Below the pieces are notes generated by a model. The model saw nothing but the letters and a program-made list of their open reading frames with translations. It was not told the origin of the DNA and did no database searches. Of a stretch of 64,000 nucleotides of DNA, positions 32,595-44,773 are shown one piece after another (positions within the stretch are counted from its first letter, which is position 1; every line of letters begins with the position of its first letter). The position numbers and the translations under genes were made by a program. Source of the DNA: Euryodendron excelsum (Eukaryota > Streptophyta > Magnoliopsida > Ericales > Pentaphylacaceae); contig CM065393.1 of assembly GCA_033060915.1 (NCBI GenBank), positions 1,696,501-1,760,500 of the forward strand. Reading direction: 5' to 3'.

Positions 32595-34519
32595 TGTTAG
32601 ACCAGGTGGCAACCCAAGAGGGGGCATGAATTAGGTTTATAATTAAAAATTAAAATTTAAAAATCTAATGCTCTTAATTTTCAAGATGTGAGATGCAATA
32701 AAAAAGATATAAAATATTAAGTTACATAAGTAATGAATAAGACAACACAAGATATAATAAATGTGAGATTAGTACAATGGATTTAATTGTGTGTGTGTGT
32801 GTATCTCAAGTATATCAAGACTATATATATAAGAAAGATATTAAGCAAGATATGAAGAGAGAAAAGAGAAGGGATCAAACACAATGATTTAAAGTGGTTC
32901 AGTTGGCTCCTCTTACGCCAAACCTACGTCCACCTCCAAGGCTCTTTTTTTAGGAAAATCCACTGTTTTTCAAATAGCTTTACACTAATAACTTGTCTGA
33001 TTGCTAGTAAACCTTTACACCAAGTGTTTTGTTCCAAAAATACTATAAAAAAAAACCATTTGTTTTGCTTTCCAAAACAAAGCACCAAGAAAATTTTTTT
33101 CTTCAAGTGTTCCTCTCAATCACTCAATAAATAAATCACAAATGTTCAGCAACCCTTTTACAAATGATATAGGGAAGTTGAAACTCACAACTATAGATAC
33201 AAAACTCTCAAGAGTTGAATAAAACAATAAAACTCAAAGATGAAATGGAATGATGAAGAAGTAAAACTCAAAATTTAAAAATCTTGATGAATATCACTTT
33301 TTATGCTCAATCCTTGTAATCTCTTATGTGTCTCTTGTTTCTCCTGTGCATCTCTATTTATAGAGGAAGAGTAGTAGATTATTTACAGCTTAAAATCAAC
33401 TTCTAGCTGTTAGAGAGGTTTGAACACATTTTTTCCTATTTGAACAAAGTTGTTGTCAGCCAAGAATTGAATTTTAGATATGATTGCTTCTGTTCCTCCT
33501 TGATAACATTGGAATTTGAAAATTTCTATAGAGAAAAGTTGTAAACATGGAAGTCAGCTTTTCAGAACCTCAAGAATCATGTCAATCCAATGGCCAGATC
33601 AAAAGTTATCATCAAAATACTCAAGTTGTCTCTCTGTTGGCATATTTGAATTTTTGCAGAATTGTCTTCACTTCCAACTCGATTCTCTCCCTTATAAAGT
33701 TTGAATTTGAAAATGGCTATAAGATAAAAGTTGTAGTGATGGAAGTCAAATTTTCATAACCACAAAAATCATGTCGATCCAATGGTCAGATCAAAAGTTA
33801 TCATCAAAATACTCAAGTTGTCTCCCAGTTGATATATTTGAATTTCTGTAGAGTTGTCTTTACTTCCACCTCGATTTTCTCTCTTATAATGTTTGAATTT
33901 GAAATTGTCTATAAGATAAAAGTTGTAGCCCTAGACGTCGTCGTTTCAAATCAATAAGAATCACGATATCCAACGGTTAGTTCAAAAGTAATGATAAAAT
34001 TACTTGAACTATCTCCCAGCTGTCATATTTTAAACTTCTGCTCCAATATGTCACATTCCAACTCAATTTTGTCCCACAAGACATTCTATTCACGAAATTC
34101 TCATAAAATATCGTTTTATAGAAATTTGAGTCTTATTTCTAATGCCATAAAAATCAGATCAATCCAACGATTTAATCAAAAGTTATATACATAATATTGA
34201 AACTATCTTCAATGAGCTTTCTTGCCATTATCTTTGACTTAGTCTTCTTCTTCATGCTATGCAGTCTTTTTAAGTCCAAGACTAACAATAGCTTCAAAAA
34301 ATATTAGATAATTAACATTTAAAACATAAATGAAAATTTAAGTGATTTATCATTGAAATGTACAATATATTTAAACTTTTAACATAAAATTCTTTAAAAA
34401 TTTTAACTCATACATCAAACATACTTTGTTATAAAATCTTGAGATTAACCAAATTTTAATCATTAAAACATTTATCTTTGTTATCATCAAAATCAATTAA
34501 TGAAAACTTGAGGCTAACA
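32595..34519 (-). mobile_element. 1,925-bp solo-LTR-like element in gypsy-1 gag
   Basis: Ends TGTTAGACC...GGCTAACA, flanked by TCATG on the left and TCATT on the right (4 of 5 target bases match). A TATAAATAG at about 33355-33365 on the minus strand suggests minus sense. The interior is AT-rich and noncoding. About 33480-33950 contains two to three diverged tandem copies of a roughly 240-bp segment with CAGATCAAAAGTTATCATC. TG...CA ends suggest a solo LTR. An unclassified terminal-repeat element is possible. Confidence 0.65.
33480..33990. repeat. Diverged ~240-bp tandem duplication
   Basis: The phrase GATCAAAAGTTATCATCAAAA occurs at about 33597 and 33788, with related flanks (AGTTGTCTCTC versus AGTTGTCTCCC) and a third weaker copy near 33965. 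The unit lies inside the solo-LTR-like element. Confidence 0.65.
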
Positions 34520-35184
34520 TCATTGGTTATTCGTCCCTTACGGTGCTTGTCCCTGTTGTCTAGTCGCTCATTTAACCATCAATCCTAGTCTTATTGTTTT
34601 GGATTGGCTCTTGCCAGATCTCTTACAAGTATACGATTTCTGCCATGTTGCTGATTTTCTTGTCTGTCCATGTAGTGTTTTATACTTGGAGGCGTGGCTC
34701 ACAGTCAAACGTGCGGTAGGGGGGCTATTACTTCTTGAATTCATTCTCCTTCTTCTACGCTGATCTGGAGATCTACCGGGAACTCGCCCATCTCTTCTTG
34801 CAATCCCCTTCCTCATAGCTTCAACTTGTGGCCTGAGATGGGCAATCTCTTCATCTCATTGCCACAGTTCCTGCTCGGCTACTCGGGGTGATAAATTACT
34901 AGGCAGACATTTGCTGGAGGGCGAGGAGTTTAAGTTCCTGTGATAGTTCCTTTGGCTATTCGATTTCTAACATATTGTGGTGCACATTGTAATTCCTCTC
35001 GTCTTCCTTGACGATTATTACCAGGGACTCATATCTCTAATCTAATCAGACAACCTCCTAGAGTTTTTGTTGAATCATCTTGACGACTTAACAGGTAAGT
35101 GTCGTCATGACTACGAACATCATGGTTGTCTTCAATCTCCTTGTTGGTGGGCTCGACTCCTCCTCTAAGAAAACTGGTACTCAT
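34520..35184 (-). pseudogene. Gypsy-1 gag, N-terminal part
   Basis: Reads from a plausible ATG at 35184 (MSTSFLRGGVEPTNK) just downstream of the primer binding site. A basic stretch near 34750 contains RSPDQRRRRR. Several stops interrupt it. It is continued on the other side of the 1.9-kb insertion. Confidence 0.65.
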
Positions 35185-35197
35185 TGTTGTTTAAACC

Positions 35198-35215
35198 TTC
35201 CCACAGATGACGCCA
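35198..35215 (-). other. Gypsy-1 primer binding site
   Basis: On the minus strand TGGCGTCATCTGTGGGAA lies a few bases inside the LTR end. It closely resembles the TGGCGCC-type site with CTGTGGGAA seen in many plant gypsy elements. Which tRNA it pairs with cannot be fixed from sequence alone. Confidence 0.65.
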
Positions 35216-35217
35216 AT

Positions 35218-35749
35218 TGTAAATGAGATTTTTAGGAAGGCCTGATTCAATGCGCGAACTAAATTGACAACACGAACTATCTGCAAGAGAAGCAATCAAT
35301 GAGAAGGTGTCGATCCTCTTTGGGCTAGAGGCACTCCGATAATTAAGTTAGCGAGCTTAATCACAATGAATCGAAGTATAGTATTGAGAGCTTGAACTCG
35401 AATGAACGTACCATGCCTCTTTAGTGCATGGGGTATTTATAGTTTTCGGAATGATATGTTCCCTTTGGAAATGAGAATCAATCTCCTTCTAGGAGTCTTC
35501 CCTTTTGGGTTAGTTTATAATATATTGGAATTATCCTTTATTTGTCCTAGTTCATTTAAGAGAGGGATTTGTATCCACTGGACTAATTAATCTTTATAGT
35601 TTTTGGATCAGAATTCCTTGGGCCAACCCCATTGGGAGGTGGCCCAGGGTCGGCATAGGCCCGGACTGCTAGATTGGGCTGACCCCCACGGGCTAGTCTT
35701 TCTTCTATCTTGGGTTTAGCTCTTACTGGGCCCACAGTAAATATAAACA
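35218..35749 (-). mobile_element. Gypsy-1 5' LTR (~532 bp)
   Basis: In minus sense it starts TGTTTATATTTACTG at 35749 and ends AAATCTCATTTACA at 35218, just before the primer binding site. The inner boundary is well supported. The outer one rests on the TG start only, because the second LTR is not in the window. Confidence 0.6.
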
Positions 35750-35946
35750 AAAGGTAAATTTGTTTTTATATGACTCTAATAAAATTTAAATTTATTTTAT
35801 TTTTAAAGACATAATTGTCATTTATTTTTCATTTGATAAATGTATTTTTGTCTCAATAATGATCCCATACATATGATAAAGGCATTTTTTATATTTCAGA
35901 ATATTAATTTGCTGGTATCACCATCTTCCATTAGGCTATTGATTTG

Positions 35947-36301
35947 GGGTAATTATATTTTACACTCTCATAGTTTAAGTGAATATCAGATGATCCTCTT
36001 GTGATTTAAAAATAAACACATAATTCATTTATGGTTTAGATTTATTTGCAAACTGAATAGAACTATGACAAAGTTGGTAAAACTACAAATATATCCATGT
36101 GAAAGAAAACCTTCTAAGTTGATGTAAAAGGGCAAATTTGTCTTTTTGATGTTCCATTTAGATAGATGAAATAAGAAAAATACCCTTGTGACAGAATTAT
36201 TGTTAATTCTGATAGTTTTCATCTATTTTACAATTAAATCCAAAGCACAATAGGATCATGTGATTTTTTTCAAATCACAAGAAGATAAAGTGTAATTACC
36301 C
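35947..36301. mobile_element. 355-bp MITE with GGGTAATTA termini
   Basis: Left end GGGTAATTATATTTTACACT and right end GATAAAGTGTAATTACCC are inverted copies. A second matched pair lies just inside (CTTGTGATTT at about 35999 and AAATCACAAG at about 36272). It has no coding capacity. The terminal sequence resembles hAT- or Mutator-type nonautonomous elements. No clear target duplication was found, so the superfamily stays open. Confidence 0.65.
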
Positions 36302-37655
36302 TTATTTAATTTTCAATTTCCACTACCATAAGGTGTGTTCTCACCAATTGTCAGCAAAATAAAGGGGGTGACTCATATTTTCGAAAACTGAGAGAGTGCT
36401 CTTGTAATTTGTAATAGTCAGTTGTTAGTTTAATTTACTAAAATAACCTCTATGGTGGCTAAATTAGAAGACATAAGAGGTGAGGTGTCTTTATAATTTC
36501 ATTTCAAACGTGTGATATCTCAAAGCGCGTGGACGATTCTAATCTGGCTAAAGGGGGATATGGACAAGCACAAACAAACGAGGCTAAACAATAGTTTAAG
36601 TGCCACCGCCAGGGAAAATAATCATGTTTGGTGGTAATTTTTATCAAATTGAGATACTTGATGGTGTGTAAATATATTAGCAACTTAAATTTATAAATTA
36701 ATAAAAGAATTTTTAAAAAATTATTTTATCATATTTTGTCATGTGATTTTTTTTAAATGTTTTTTCATTACTTCACAAATTTATATTCACACACCATGTG
36801 TCGCTATTTGATAAGCATTATCGCTGCATACTTAGTACTACATGACATACTACATGACCACTAAAATGATATGACAGTGACATTTTATAATTAAGAGTCA
36901 CAATAACGGATGTTTTGTTTTTGAGTGAATGACCCTTATAGTCTTATTCAATCATATTATTTTGGTTATAAATTTTGTTTATCATTCTGATGATAAATTT
37001 TGTATAAATTTTTTAATTATATAACATTACCTGAAAAATAATAGTGCTTTATAGTCCTATTTTTTGCTTTATAAGGATGCTAGAAGAGTGTCACACTGTA
37101 TAGATGATTAGTTTGTGCAAGTCAAAAAGACAAAAAAAATAGAAAGTAAGTAGATGTAGCATTTTATTGCTTCATCTTTATAAGCTAGATAAGATTGGCA
37201 CAACGTTGATAATTTATTTATTTTTCAAGAAGTTTTTGGTCCACATGTAAAAGTAATAAAATTTTGAATTTGGAGTTTTACTAGTGTTTGTTTTATAATA
37301 GTATAGGCAGAAGAAGAGAAAAATAGTTCTCAATTTTTATTTTATTTTTGACATCACAAAAAATAAAAAAAAATAAAAAATATTGTCAATAATGTTAGTG
37401 TATCAAAATCTTTAAAATGTATAGATACAAATGAATTTAGACAAATATCGTCAATCATTTACCCAACGAATCTCATAATACAACAATGGCATCTGAGTAA
37501 TAACTTTAAAGTCCAGGGGCATTTCCTTTGACAGGTTGGCCGACACGCAAATTGTTGTTCAAATCACTGACCCATCGACGCTAGAAACCAAAACTTTAAA
37601 ATTCAACCAAAAAAATAGAAAAATAAAACAAACGAAAAGTAAAAAATCTGAAGCC
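36302..37655. other. AT-rich intergenic region upstream of kinase gene
   Basis: No gene or recognisable repeat was found. A TATAATAGTATAG string near 37294-37306 is only a weak core-promoter candidate. The region should contain the kinase promoter. Without transcript data the transcription start cannot be placed. Confidence 0.4.
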
Positions 37656-37673
37656 CCTCTCTCTCTCTCTCTC
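37656..37673 (+). repeat. (CT)9 tract, probable 5' leader of kinase gene
   Basis: A CT dinucleotide run about 345 bp upstream of the kinase start codon. Such pyrimidine patches are common around plant transcription starts and in 5' leaders, so it may mark the leader. Confidence 0.5.
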
Positions 37674-38016
37674 AACTTCAAATTGTTGTTCCCAGTGTCT
37701 CTTAAGAGCAAATGTCCGGTATTGAAAAGGTTTCAATTTGGTAGTTACCCAAAAAAGATTCCGGAAAAATCTGGGTGTGTTCCGGCGATCCATCTGAGAT
37801 TTTGTGACACCCAGATGAGTTTTCAGTGTGATTGAGTAGAAAATGCTGGTTTGTTGATGACTCGTTGGTTCAGATGAACCCAAGAGGCTTGTATCTATCT
37901 CTATTTGGAAAACCATAAAAAAAAGAAGTGAATTTTTAGTGGACTGTGATGTGTTAAGCTTGTAATCTATGAAGATGGGAAGGTGAAATGCAAATCTGGT
38001 TTTGGGAGTAACATTT

Positions 38017-41000
38017 ATGGGGACTTGTTTCAGTTGTGAAGATCAAGAACAGGCAAAGCATGTGCCTCTTAAGAACCAGCCAGGTATTACTGTTCTTTTT
38101 TTTTTCGTCTCTCTTTTCCCATTTATTTCTACTAATTTCTTTCATTGTTTTATTTTTGTTCCCCTTCTGTTTTCTTATCTATTAATTATTACTATAATAT
38201 CTGGGAATTCTTCTAAGAATGGAGTATTGGACTAGATGTCTAAGGCCATTAATGATTTATAAATACAATCACTCTAATTGTGAAAAATGGTTTGTTGTTG
38301 TCATCTATGTGAATGTGGCTCCTGCATTAATGTGTGTATCACTGTAAAGTCTTACATTAATAAATTTTGTATAGATATTCTTATGATTTACAATCACCTG
38401 CCATTTCATTGAGAGCAATTTGGAAATTGGAATCTCCAGTAAAATTAGTTGGTACTGTTGTTCAATCGGTTCCTCTTTACCAGTCATAGTTTTCAAAATT
38501 TGGAGAGTATCACGGGCATCACAGTTGACAGTTGTTGGTGTTAAATAAATTTCAGTTGAATCCAGGTCATTAGTCGCCTCTACCATCAATTACAATTTCC
38601 CGACACTGACTAATCCTAAGCCTCCCTTTGGGTGTCCCAAAAATGAGAATTGTGGCATTTTAGAATTTTTCCGTTCTCAAATACATAATTAGACATGTTT
38701 GGCTGCGGACTAAAACAACGCAAAAAAAAAAAATAAAAAATACAAATATTATTTTCTGCGTGAAAATTTGAAAATTGGTATTTTCCTTTAAAGTATAGAA
38801 TTACCTAATCTGAAATTGGGAGATAATGATCTGTTCTCTTTACAGGCTGAACAAATTATTGGATCAACTTGTGTATTAATTCATAGATTTTGGATAAGTT
38901 AACTACAAATTGAATAATTCCATTTGCACAACCAACATAGGCCCTAATAAATGGTAAACTCTCCCAGCAAATGTTTAAATAATTTAATGCATGGTCAATG
39001 TTTGAATTTGCAAGAGTCGAAAGAGATTTTAAATTATTTCAATTTCGAGATGCATGATGTTAATTCTTGCCTGTATTATTGTGATTTGGTTGAAATAGGC
39101 AATGGTTTTGCTACATCTCCTCCGACATCAAACTCTACATTTCCCAAAAAGCCAAATACACTAGAGTCACAGGGATTTAGAAGTGCAGACATCATCACAG
39201 TGACTCCCAAAGATGTAAGGGATCTCCGTCAAAATCCTGGATATAGTAATGTTGATATCTTTACATATGAAGAGATGAGGTTGGCCACCAAGCACTTCCG
39301 GCCTGATCAAGTTCTTGGTGAGGGTGGTTTTGGGATAGTATATAAAGGAGCTATAGATGAGAATGTGAGGCCAGGTTACAAGACCACACGTGTTGCAATT
39401 AAGGAGCTTGATCCTGAAGGGTTCCAAGGCGACAGAGAATGGCTGGTATTTGCTTTGGCTTCCATTGTTTCTTTTCCTTTTTTTTTTTTTCCAGCTCATT
39501 CGTCTGCATATTCAACATTTGCATTTGCATTAACAATAGATAGGTATAGCTTGGTATTCTATTTATTTTTGCCTAATAACATGTGATACTGACAGGAGAC
39601 AATCTTATTATTTTAGGCTCTAAGGTTGAACTATGCTGGAGAAGTGGTTGATTGATGGTTTTCAATAAGAGAAATAGGGTCAGTGGTTATAAATCAATGG
39701 ATTCAAGCCTTGCATTCAAACTTTGGTAATTAAGAAGCACTGTGAATATTTAGCAAGCAATAAAGAAAATTAAGAGAGAGAAAAAAGTACCCTATTCCAC
39801 AGGACTTGATTGAGATGCACATTTGAATTGGTAAAAGAGTTGCACATGATCCTTACTATTCCTGCATCATAGGTATTTAATTCCCTATGGTCAGGTTGAT
39901 GTCACTGACTTAGTAGGTTGGTAACTCATATCTAAAAATGACATGGAAAATCTTTTTGTATTGATGTCTAGCCAACTGCTCCCTTGACTTCAGCAAGGAA
40001 GTCCCAGTAATAAGACAGGATCTTGTTTGCACTCAATAGCTGTGTAGAATATAAGAATGCTACTTTGTTAGGCCATGCTGATTTTCACAACGTTCAAACT
40101 AGAACTGGATAGTGTCTCCTCTATTTTACGAAAATCTATCTCTTCAGATTAAGGAAGTACTTTTCATATGACTAACCTTTATATTATAACAGTTTCTCAT
40201 AAAGGACAAGTTACTATGTTTTAGCAAATGTCATCTTTAACAGATTATATTACATTACTTTATATGATGGACCTTAATATTATAACAGTTTCACATAAAG
40301 TAGGAGTTCGCATGTTTTAGCAAATGTCATCTTTAACAGATTTTATCATATCGCTTTATATGATGGCTGTGGGAATAAATAAGTAAAACAGTTAGATTTC
40401 ATCAAGGCCTGAATTGATTTTCTAGATTTGTAAGGCTTAATTTGAACTGAAAAATGAGGCATTGTGGCCATCATGCTTGAGACATTTGTCAGCTTTGAGT
40501 TGATATATTATCCATACATCATAGCGACTACTCTGATTAACAATTTGTGAGGATGATGGTCTCATTCCTGTGTTGCTTAGAGAAGTATTAATCTCATGCC
40601 TTCAGAATTAGGCAACAGAAAAGTGAGGATAAACTAAATTTTGTCGGTGTCTGGAATCAATTTACATTTTCTTTTGAACAATTAGTTGTTGCTGGGTAAA
40701 ACACTCCCCAATGTAAACTTATTTTCTGTGGATTTTACGCTTCAAAATGAAGAATTAACTGTGTTAATTGTTTGCAGGCAGAAGTTAACTATCTGGGCCA
40801 GCTCCGTCACCCAAATCTGGTAAAGCTCATTGGGTACTGCTGTGAGGATGACCACCGGCTCTTGGTCTATGAATATATGGCATCCGGGAGCTTGGAAAAA
40901 CACCTTTTTCGCAGTGAGTAGCTATTGCCATTATGAAGCTATGTTGATTTCTAAATAAAATTAATGGGTAGCATCCCTAAAAAAATTTATGCCATGATTA

Positions 41001-43807
41001 AAGCATGCAACTTGATAAGCAAACTAAATCAAAGTATCCATGCAAACTGCTCATTATTAGCATTCCTTTCACTTGCCATCGTACCAAGTTATTACATCTT
41101 TAGCATCAAAGGTGTATAAAGTTGTGAATTTTAGAAACCAAATGTGTCTTTGGTCCTGTAGCTTCAACCCGAACCCCCGACGACCGCCCCCCCCCCCCCC
41201 CCCCCCAAAAAAAAAAAAAAAAAAAAAAAAACCCAAATATATATATATATATATATTCATATAGAACATTGGGAAAACGGAAAAGGAAAACCCTCTGCTG
41301 GCAGAAAAAAAACAACCAAACAAAGTCAAGCATTTCCTTCTGCTTCTAATTTGTAAGTGTGTTTTCTGTGAACTTAAATGTGGATATTTTGGGCCTTCTT
41401 GACATGAAAGTCATTTCCCCAAAGGAAAATGAACTGAGTGGGAGAAATGCTTCAGGTGGTCTCTTATGTGACAAGAAATGGTGAGAACAACTTATACCAA
41501 GTGTTGTATTCAGATATTTTTCTCTCCAAAATATTGGAAAACAATGGACATTTCAATCAATATGGGTACTAGCTACAGAAAATATTTGAATCACACAGGA
41601 AATATTTCAATTTATTCAAAGGTATCCAATTGAATGAAGTGTTATGGGAAAAATGACCATAGTTGAGTCTGAATCAAGTAAATTCACTCTGTTGAAGAAG
41701 GCTCATTCTTTATTTCTGCAAACAAGAGTTTTTACCCTATTCTGTCTTCAATTAGGAAAGAAGAGTAAGAGAATATAAACCTCATGGAAAAGAAAGAGTT
41801 ATGCTGGAAATACTGGAAAGTGAAAACTAATGCTAACCTTTTCAAGTAATATAGGTCACTTATACCAGATCATATGTTAAGATAAACTATTGCTTACGTA
41901 CTATTTATCATATTAGCGTTGCGTTGGTAGGAGTATGTGCTACATTAACGTGGGCAAAAAGAATGAAGATTGCTTTCGATGCTGCAAAAGGGCTTGCTTT
42001 TCTTCATGGTGCAGAAAGGCCTGTCATTTATCGGGATTTCAAGACTTCAAACATCTTGTTAGATGCGGTTAGTTTTCGTACTGTCATGTTTTCAAACCTT
42101 TGTTTTGCAGTTGCTATTTAGGAATGTGAATTTTTTTCCATCCAATCATGAACTTGCTAAAAATGCCTTAAAGTTTTGAAAGCCCTGCAGTGTTATTCCC
42201 TCATTAGAATAACATACCATCAAACCAAGTTATGATTTAATAATGATAGGCTGGTATCTCCAAAAAGAAGAAGATACTTTATATGCACAAGTGGGAATTT
42301 CCAGTCTTTATTCAAGAAAACGATTCCCGTGAACACTAACCAACTTCTTTTGGAAAGCGAAACGTTAGTAGTGACGTCTTTGTGAACTGTGAGTTTGTTC
42401 TTTTGAACTAAAAGTTTAATAATGACCTGCAGGATTTTAATGCAAAGCTTTCTGACTTTGGGCTTGCAAAGGATGGACCTATGGGAGACCAGACCCACGT
42501 ATCAACACGAGTCATGGGCACTTACGGGTATGCAGCCCCAGAGTATGTGATGACGGGTGAGTCCTGTTACTCTTATGATAGCAAGTTACAGTGAATCACA
42601 TTTTGTTCATTGGTATTTACCTATCCTGAAATAGCATCACTTTTTTTGAGTAAGGACGGAAACTACTTTTTATGTCAACTCATAAAAGTGTTTTTCTACA
42701 GTTGTGTCAACTTGAATGTCTTTTTTTTTTTTTTTTTTGATGGCCGAACCATTAACTTTATACATGTAGCTTTTGTCACTTCATATAATGCATTTTGGTT
42801 TGGATCCGCTTGTTCACAATTCACATGCTTTTGGTTCTTGAAAAGATGGGCCATGGAAAGGGGGAAGAGCTTCTTGTTTTCTTTAGTACCTTGCACTATG
42901 GAAGCAATGAAACTCAACTATTCACTTTTTTTTTTTTTATGTCATTCTCTGTTATTATCTCTTGAACAAAGTTTCAGTAGCGCATTGAATATCGTTTTGA
43001 TAAATAAAATTTTTAATATGTATAATCCATTATCTGTTCTTTTTAACAGACGAAAAAGAAGTCTCTTTATATAGGTAATCCCAGCTTATGTCAATAGCAT
43101 GTATCATGTGATGTAGATTCTCCCCTTGATGGCAACTGTTTTGAAGCATTTATTTGTAAGATATATATAACTATATGTATGTATTCATATAAATCCGAAC
43201 CAATGGCAGATCAAGAACTAAACTTTTCTACTTTATCTGGACAGGGCATTTAACAGCTCGAAGTGATGTTTATGGTTTTGGGGTAGTGTTACTTGAGATG
43301 CTGATTGGAAGGAGAGCAATGGACAAGAGCAGGCCTAGCCGAGAACATAACTTGGTTGAGTGGGCCCGTCCGCTCTTAAACCATAATAAGAAGCTTATGA
43401 GGATCCTGGACCCAAGAATGGAAGGGCAGTACTCTACTAGAACTGCAATAAAGGTGGCCAATTTAGCTTACCAATGCCTCAGCCAAAATCCGAAAGGGAG
43501 GCCTGTAATGAGCCAGGTAGTTCAAATACTTGAGACTCTTCAGGCACAGGAGGGAAGTCAAGAAGAGGAAATGTTTCAAAGTGGTGGTGGCAGTATAACC
43601 CTTTACGAAGTTCCCAAGGGCACACCCGACCCTTCTACAGAGAACAGAGGCCCGGTTAGAACTGAAAGTGAAAGGGAAGCTAGGGTGCCTCGAAGTAGGA
43701 AACCAGCAAATGGAAGGAGCAAGAGTGAGCCTCCAAAGGAGTGTGATCTCTATAGCCCCTCTCCAGATCATGGGCTAGACAAGGAATCTGATTCTATCCA
43801 ATGTTAA
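38017..43807 (+). CDS. Receptor-like cytoplasmic kinase, RLCK-VII, PBL15/16/17-like
   Basis: Six exons join in frame into 457 codons: 38017-38083, 39099-39445, 40778-40913, 41931-42067, 42433-42556 and 43245-43807 (stop included). All introns are GT-AG. The start is the ATG giving MGTCFSC, an N-myristoylation glycine with cysteines for palmitoylation, which predicts a plasma-membrane-anchored protein. The kinase domain shows the glycine loop GEGGFG (97-102, counting the intact motif from residue 96), VAIK with Lys124, YRD at 217-219 (the family's usual Tyr in place of His), DFG at 237-239 and APE at 264-266. The Ser/Thr-rich C-terminal tail is rich in Lys and Arg. Subfamily is judged from [15 protein letters not shown] and LATKHFRPD, which match PBL17-type proteins in memory. 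Such kinases phosphorylate Ser/Thr downstream of surface receptors. All catalytic motifs are intact, so the gene looks functional. Only mobile DNA surrounds it. Confidence 0.92.
38084..39098 (+). other. Intron 1 of kinase gene (1,015 bp)
   Basis: Phase-1 intron bounded by AG|GTATTAC and TTGAAATAG|GC. It contains an open minus-strand stretch at 38305-38589 with [15 protein letters not shown], faintly like the RNase H domain of a LINE, too weak to call. Confidence 0.75.
41187..41256 (+). repeat. Compound simple repeat (C)20(A)24(TA)n in intron 3
   Basis: Twenty C residues (41187-41206) run directly into 24 A residues (41207-41230) and then a TA run ending near 41256. It lies in intron 3 of the kinase gene, so it does not affect coding. 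The exact run lengths may be assembly-limited. Confidence 0.9.
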
Positions 43808-44189
43808 ACCTAGAAACCAAATATGAATGTAAGTTGAATCGTTGAAGATCTATTCACCAGTGTGTCAATTTATTTTCTATTTATTTTTTCTTTGTGAAAT
43901 TGTGTGTGTGTGTGTGTTTTTTTTTTGTTTTCCAATTCCTTTTCTCAGAGAAACTTTCAATGTTCAAGCAACTGTAATTTTTTGCCTGTATCGTGCGTTT
44001 CTTTTTATTTTTTTTAATTATAAGAAATTGTGGGTACTGTCCTTAGCCTTTATAGCATTACCAGACCCAGGTTGAGGATTTGGTTTAGGTACTTCACAAA
44101 CATAAAATCTCTATTCAGGACCTTGTGAAGTTGAAATGCTGTTCAAGCCAAATGATTGGACCACAGTAGTTGAAACATGTACACAGTGT

Positions 44190-44190
<1 letters not shown>
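43808..44190 (+). other. 3' flank of kinase gene, probable 3' UTR
   Basis: AT-rich sequence with TG and T runs (about 43900-43930). No canonical AATAAA stands out in the first 250 bp, so the polyadenylation site is not placed. Confidence 0.4.

Positions 44191-44230
<40 letters not shown>
44191..44230. repeat. (CA)11(TA)9 microsatellite
   Basis: A CA run from 44191 followed directly by a TA run to about 44230, downstream of the kinase gene. Confidence 0.95.
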
Positions 44231-44231
<1 letters not shown>

Positions 44232-44239
44232 TTCTAGTG

Positions 44240-44382
44240 GGATCATGCTACATCCAGCATGGCCCTGAAGATGCTGAATTTGATTACAAGCCTATCTTTG
44301 AGTTGATTTCAGAATTAGAATGCGACAGAGTGTCGAAAAGGCAGCATAAATTAGGAAAGTTGTTCCCCCTGCTTGCCTGAAG
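44240..44382 (+). pseudogene. Short open segment of protein-like composition, unidentified
   Basis: Encodes a segment including EDAEFDYKPIFELISELEC and a Lys/Arg-rich end, closed by TGA. The composition looks more like real protein than random AT-rich sequence. It has no start codon of its own, no clear splice sites, and I do not recognise it. It could be a leftover exon or chance. Confidence 0.2.
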
Positions 44383-44773
44383 GTACAGATGAGTAATCAA
44401 TCACGACATGGGCATTCTGAGTCACCCACATGCACGGATGCACATATGTGCACATGCATCGAGGGAGAGAGAAAATCTGCTAATGCTTCTATTGTTTGAT
44501 GATCTGGTTGGACAGCTGAATTAAGACAGACCGTTTAATCTCTGTTATTACATGTTATAACATCTTTACGAAATAGTTTTCTTGTTGGAAGGCCTCCTAA
44601 ACTTAGGTCTCAAACCAACTTTGGTAGCGTGATGAAATGACAAGATGAAATTTATTTATTAAGAATCTACCCCAATTTCAGTCGTTTGGTTCACCCAATT
44701 TGAGAAAACGAGCAAGGGGGCTAATAGAGTGCTCGTTCGAACAATTTTCCTATTGTCCTCTCTTCTCATCCCT

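Noticed and set aside
37536..37835. Upstream ORF MADTQIV in the kinase leader
   Set aside because: It begins with TTG rather than ATG and ends before the gene. No sign of coding constraint.
38002..38235. Kinase start five codons upstream, as MGVTFMGTC
   Set aside because: That frame opens with TTG, not ATG. The ATG at 38017 gives the myristoylation-type MGTCFSC expected for this kinase class.
38305..38589. LINE RNase H remnant in kinase intron 1
   Set aside because: Only a faint likeness over about 40 residues without the required acidic residues in order. Too weak to list.
38951..39445. Kinase coding sequence extending upstream of 39099 as one exon
   Set aside because: The acceptor AAATAG|GC and the phase match to exon 1 place the exon start at 39099. 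The upstream part is AT-rich intron sequence.
42610..43074. 154-codon ORF in kinase intron 5
   Set aside because: It runs through T-rich intron sequence, has no domain, and lies between well-supported exons.
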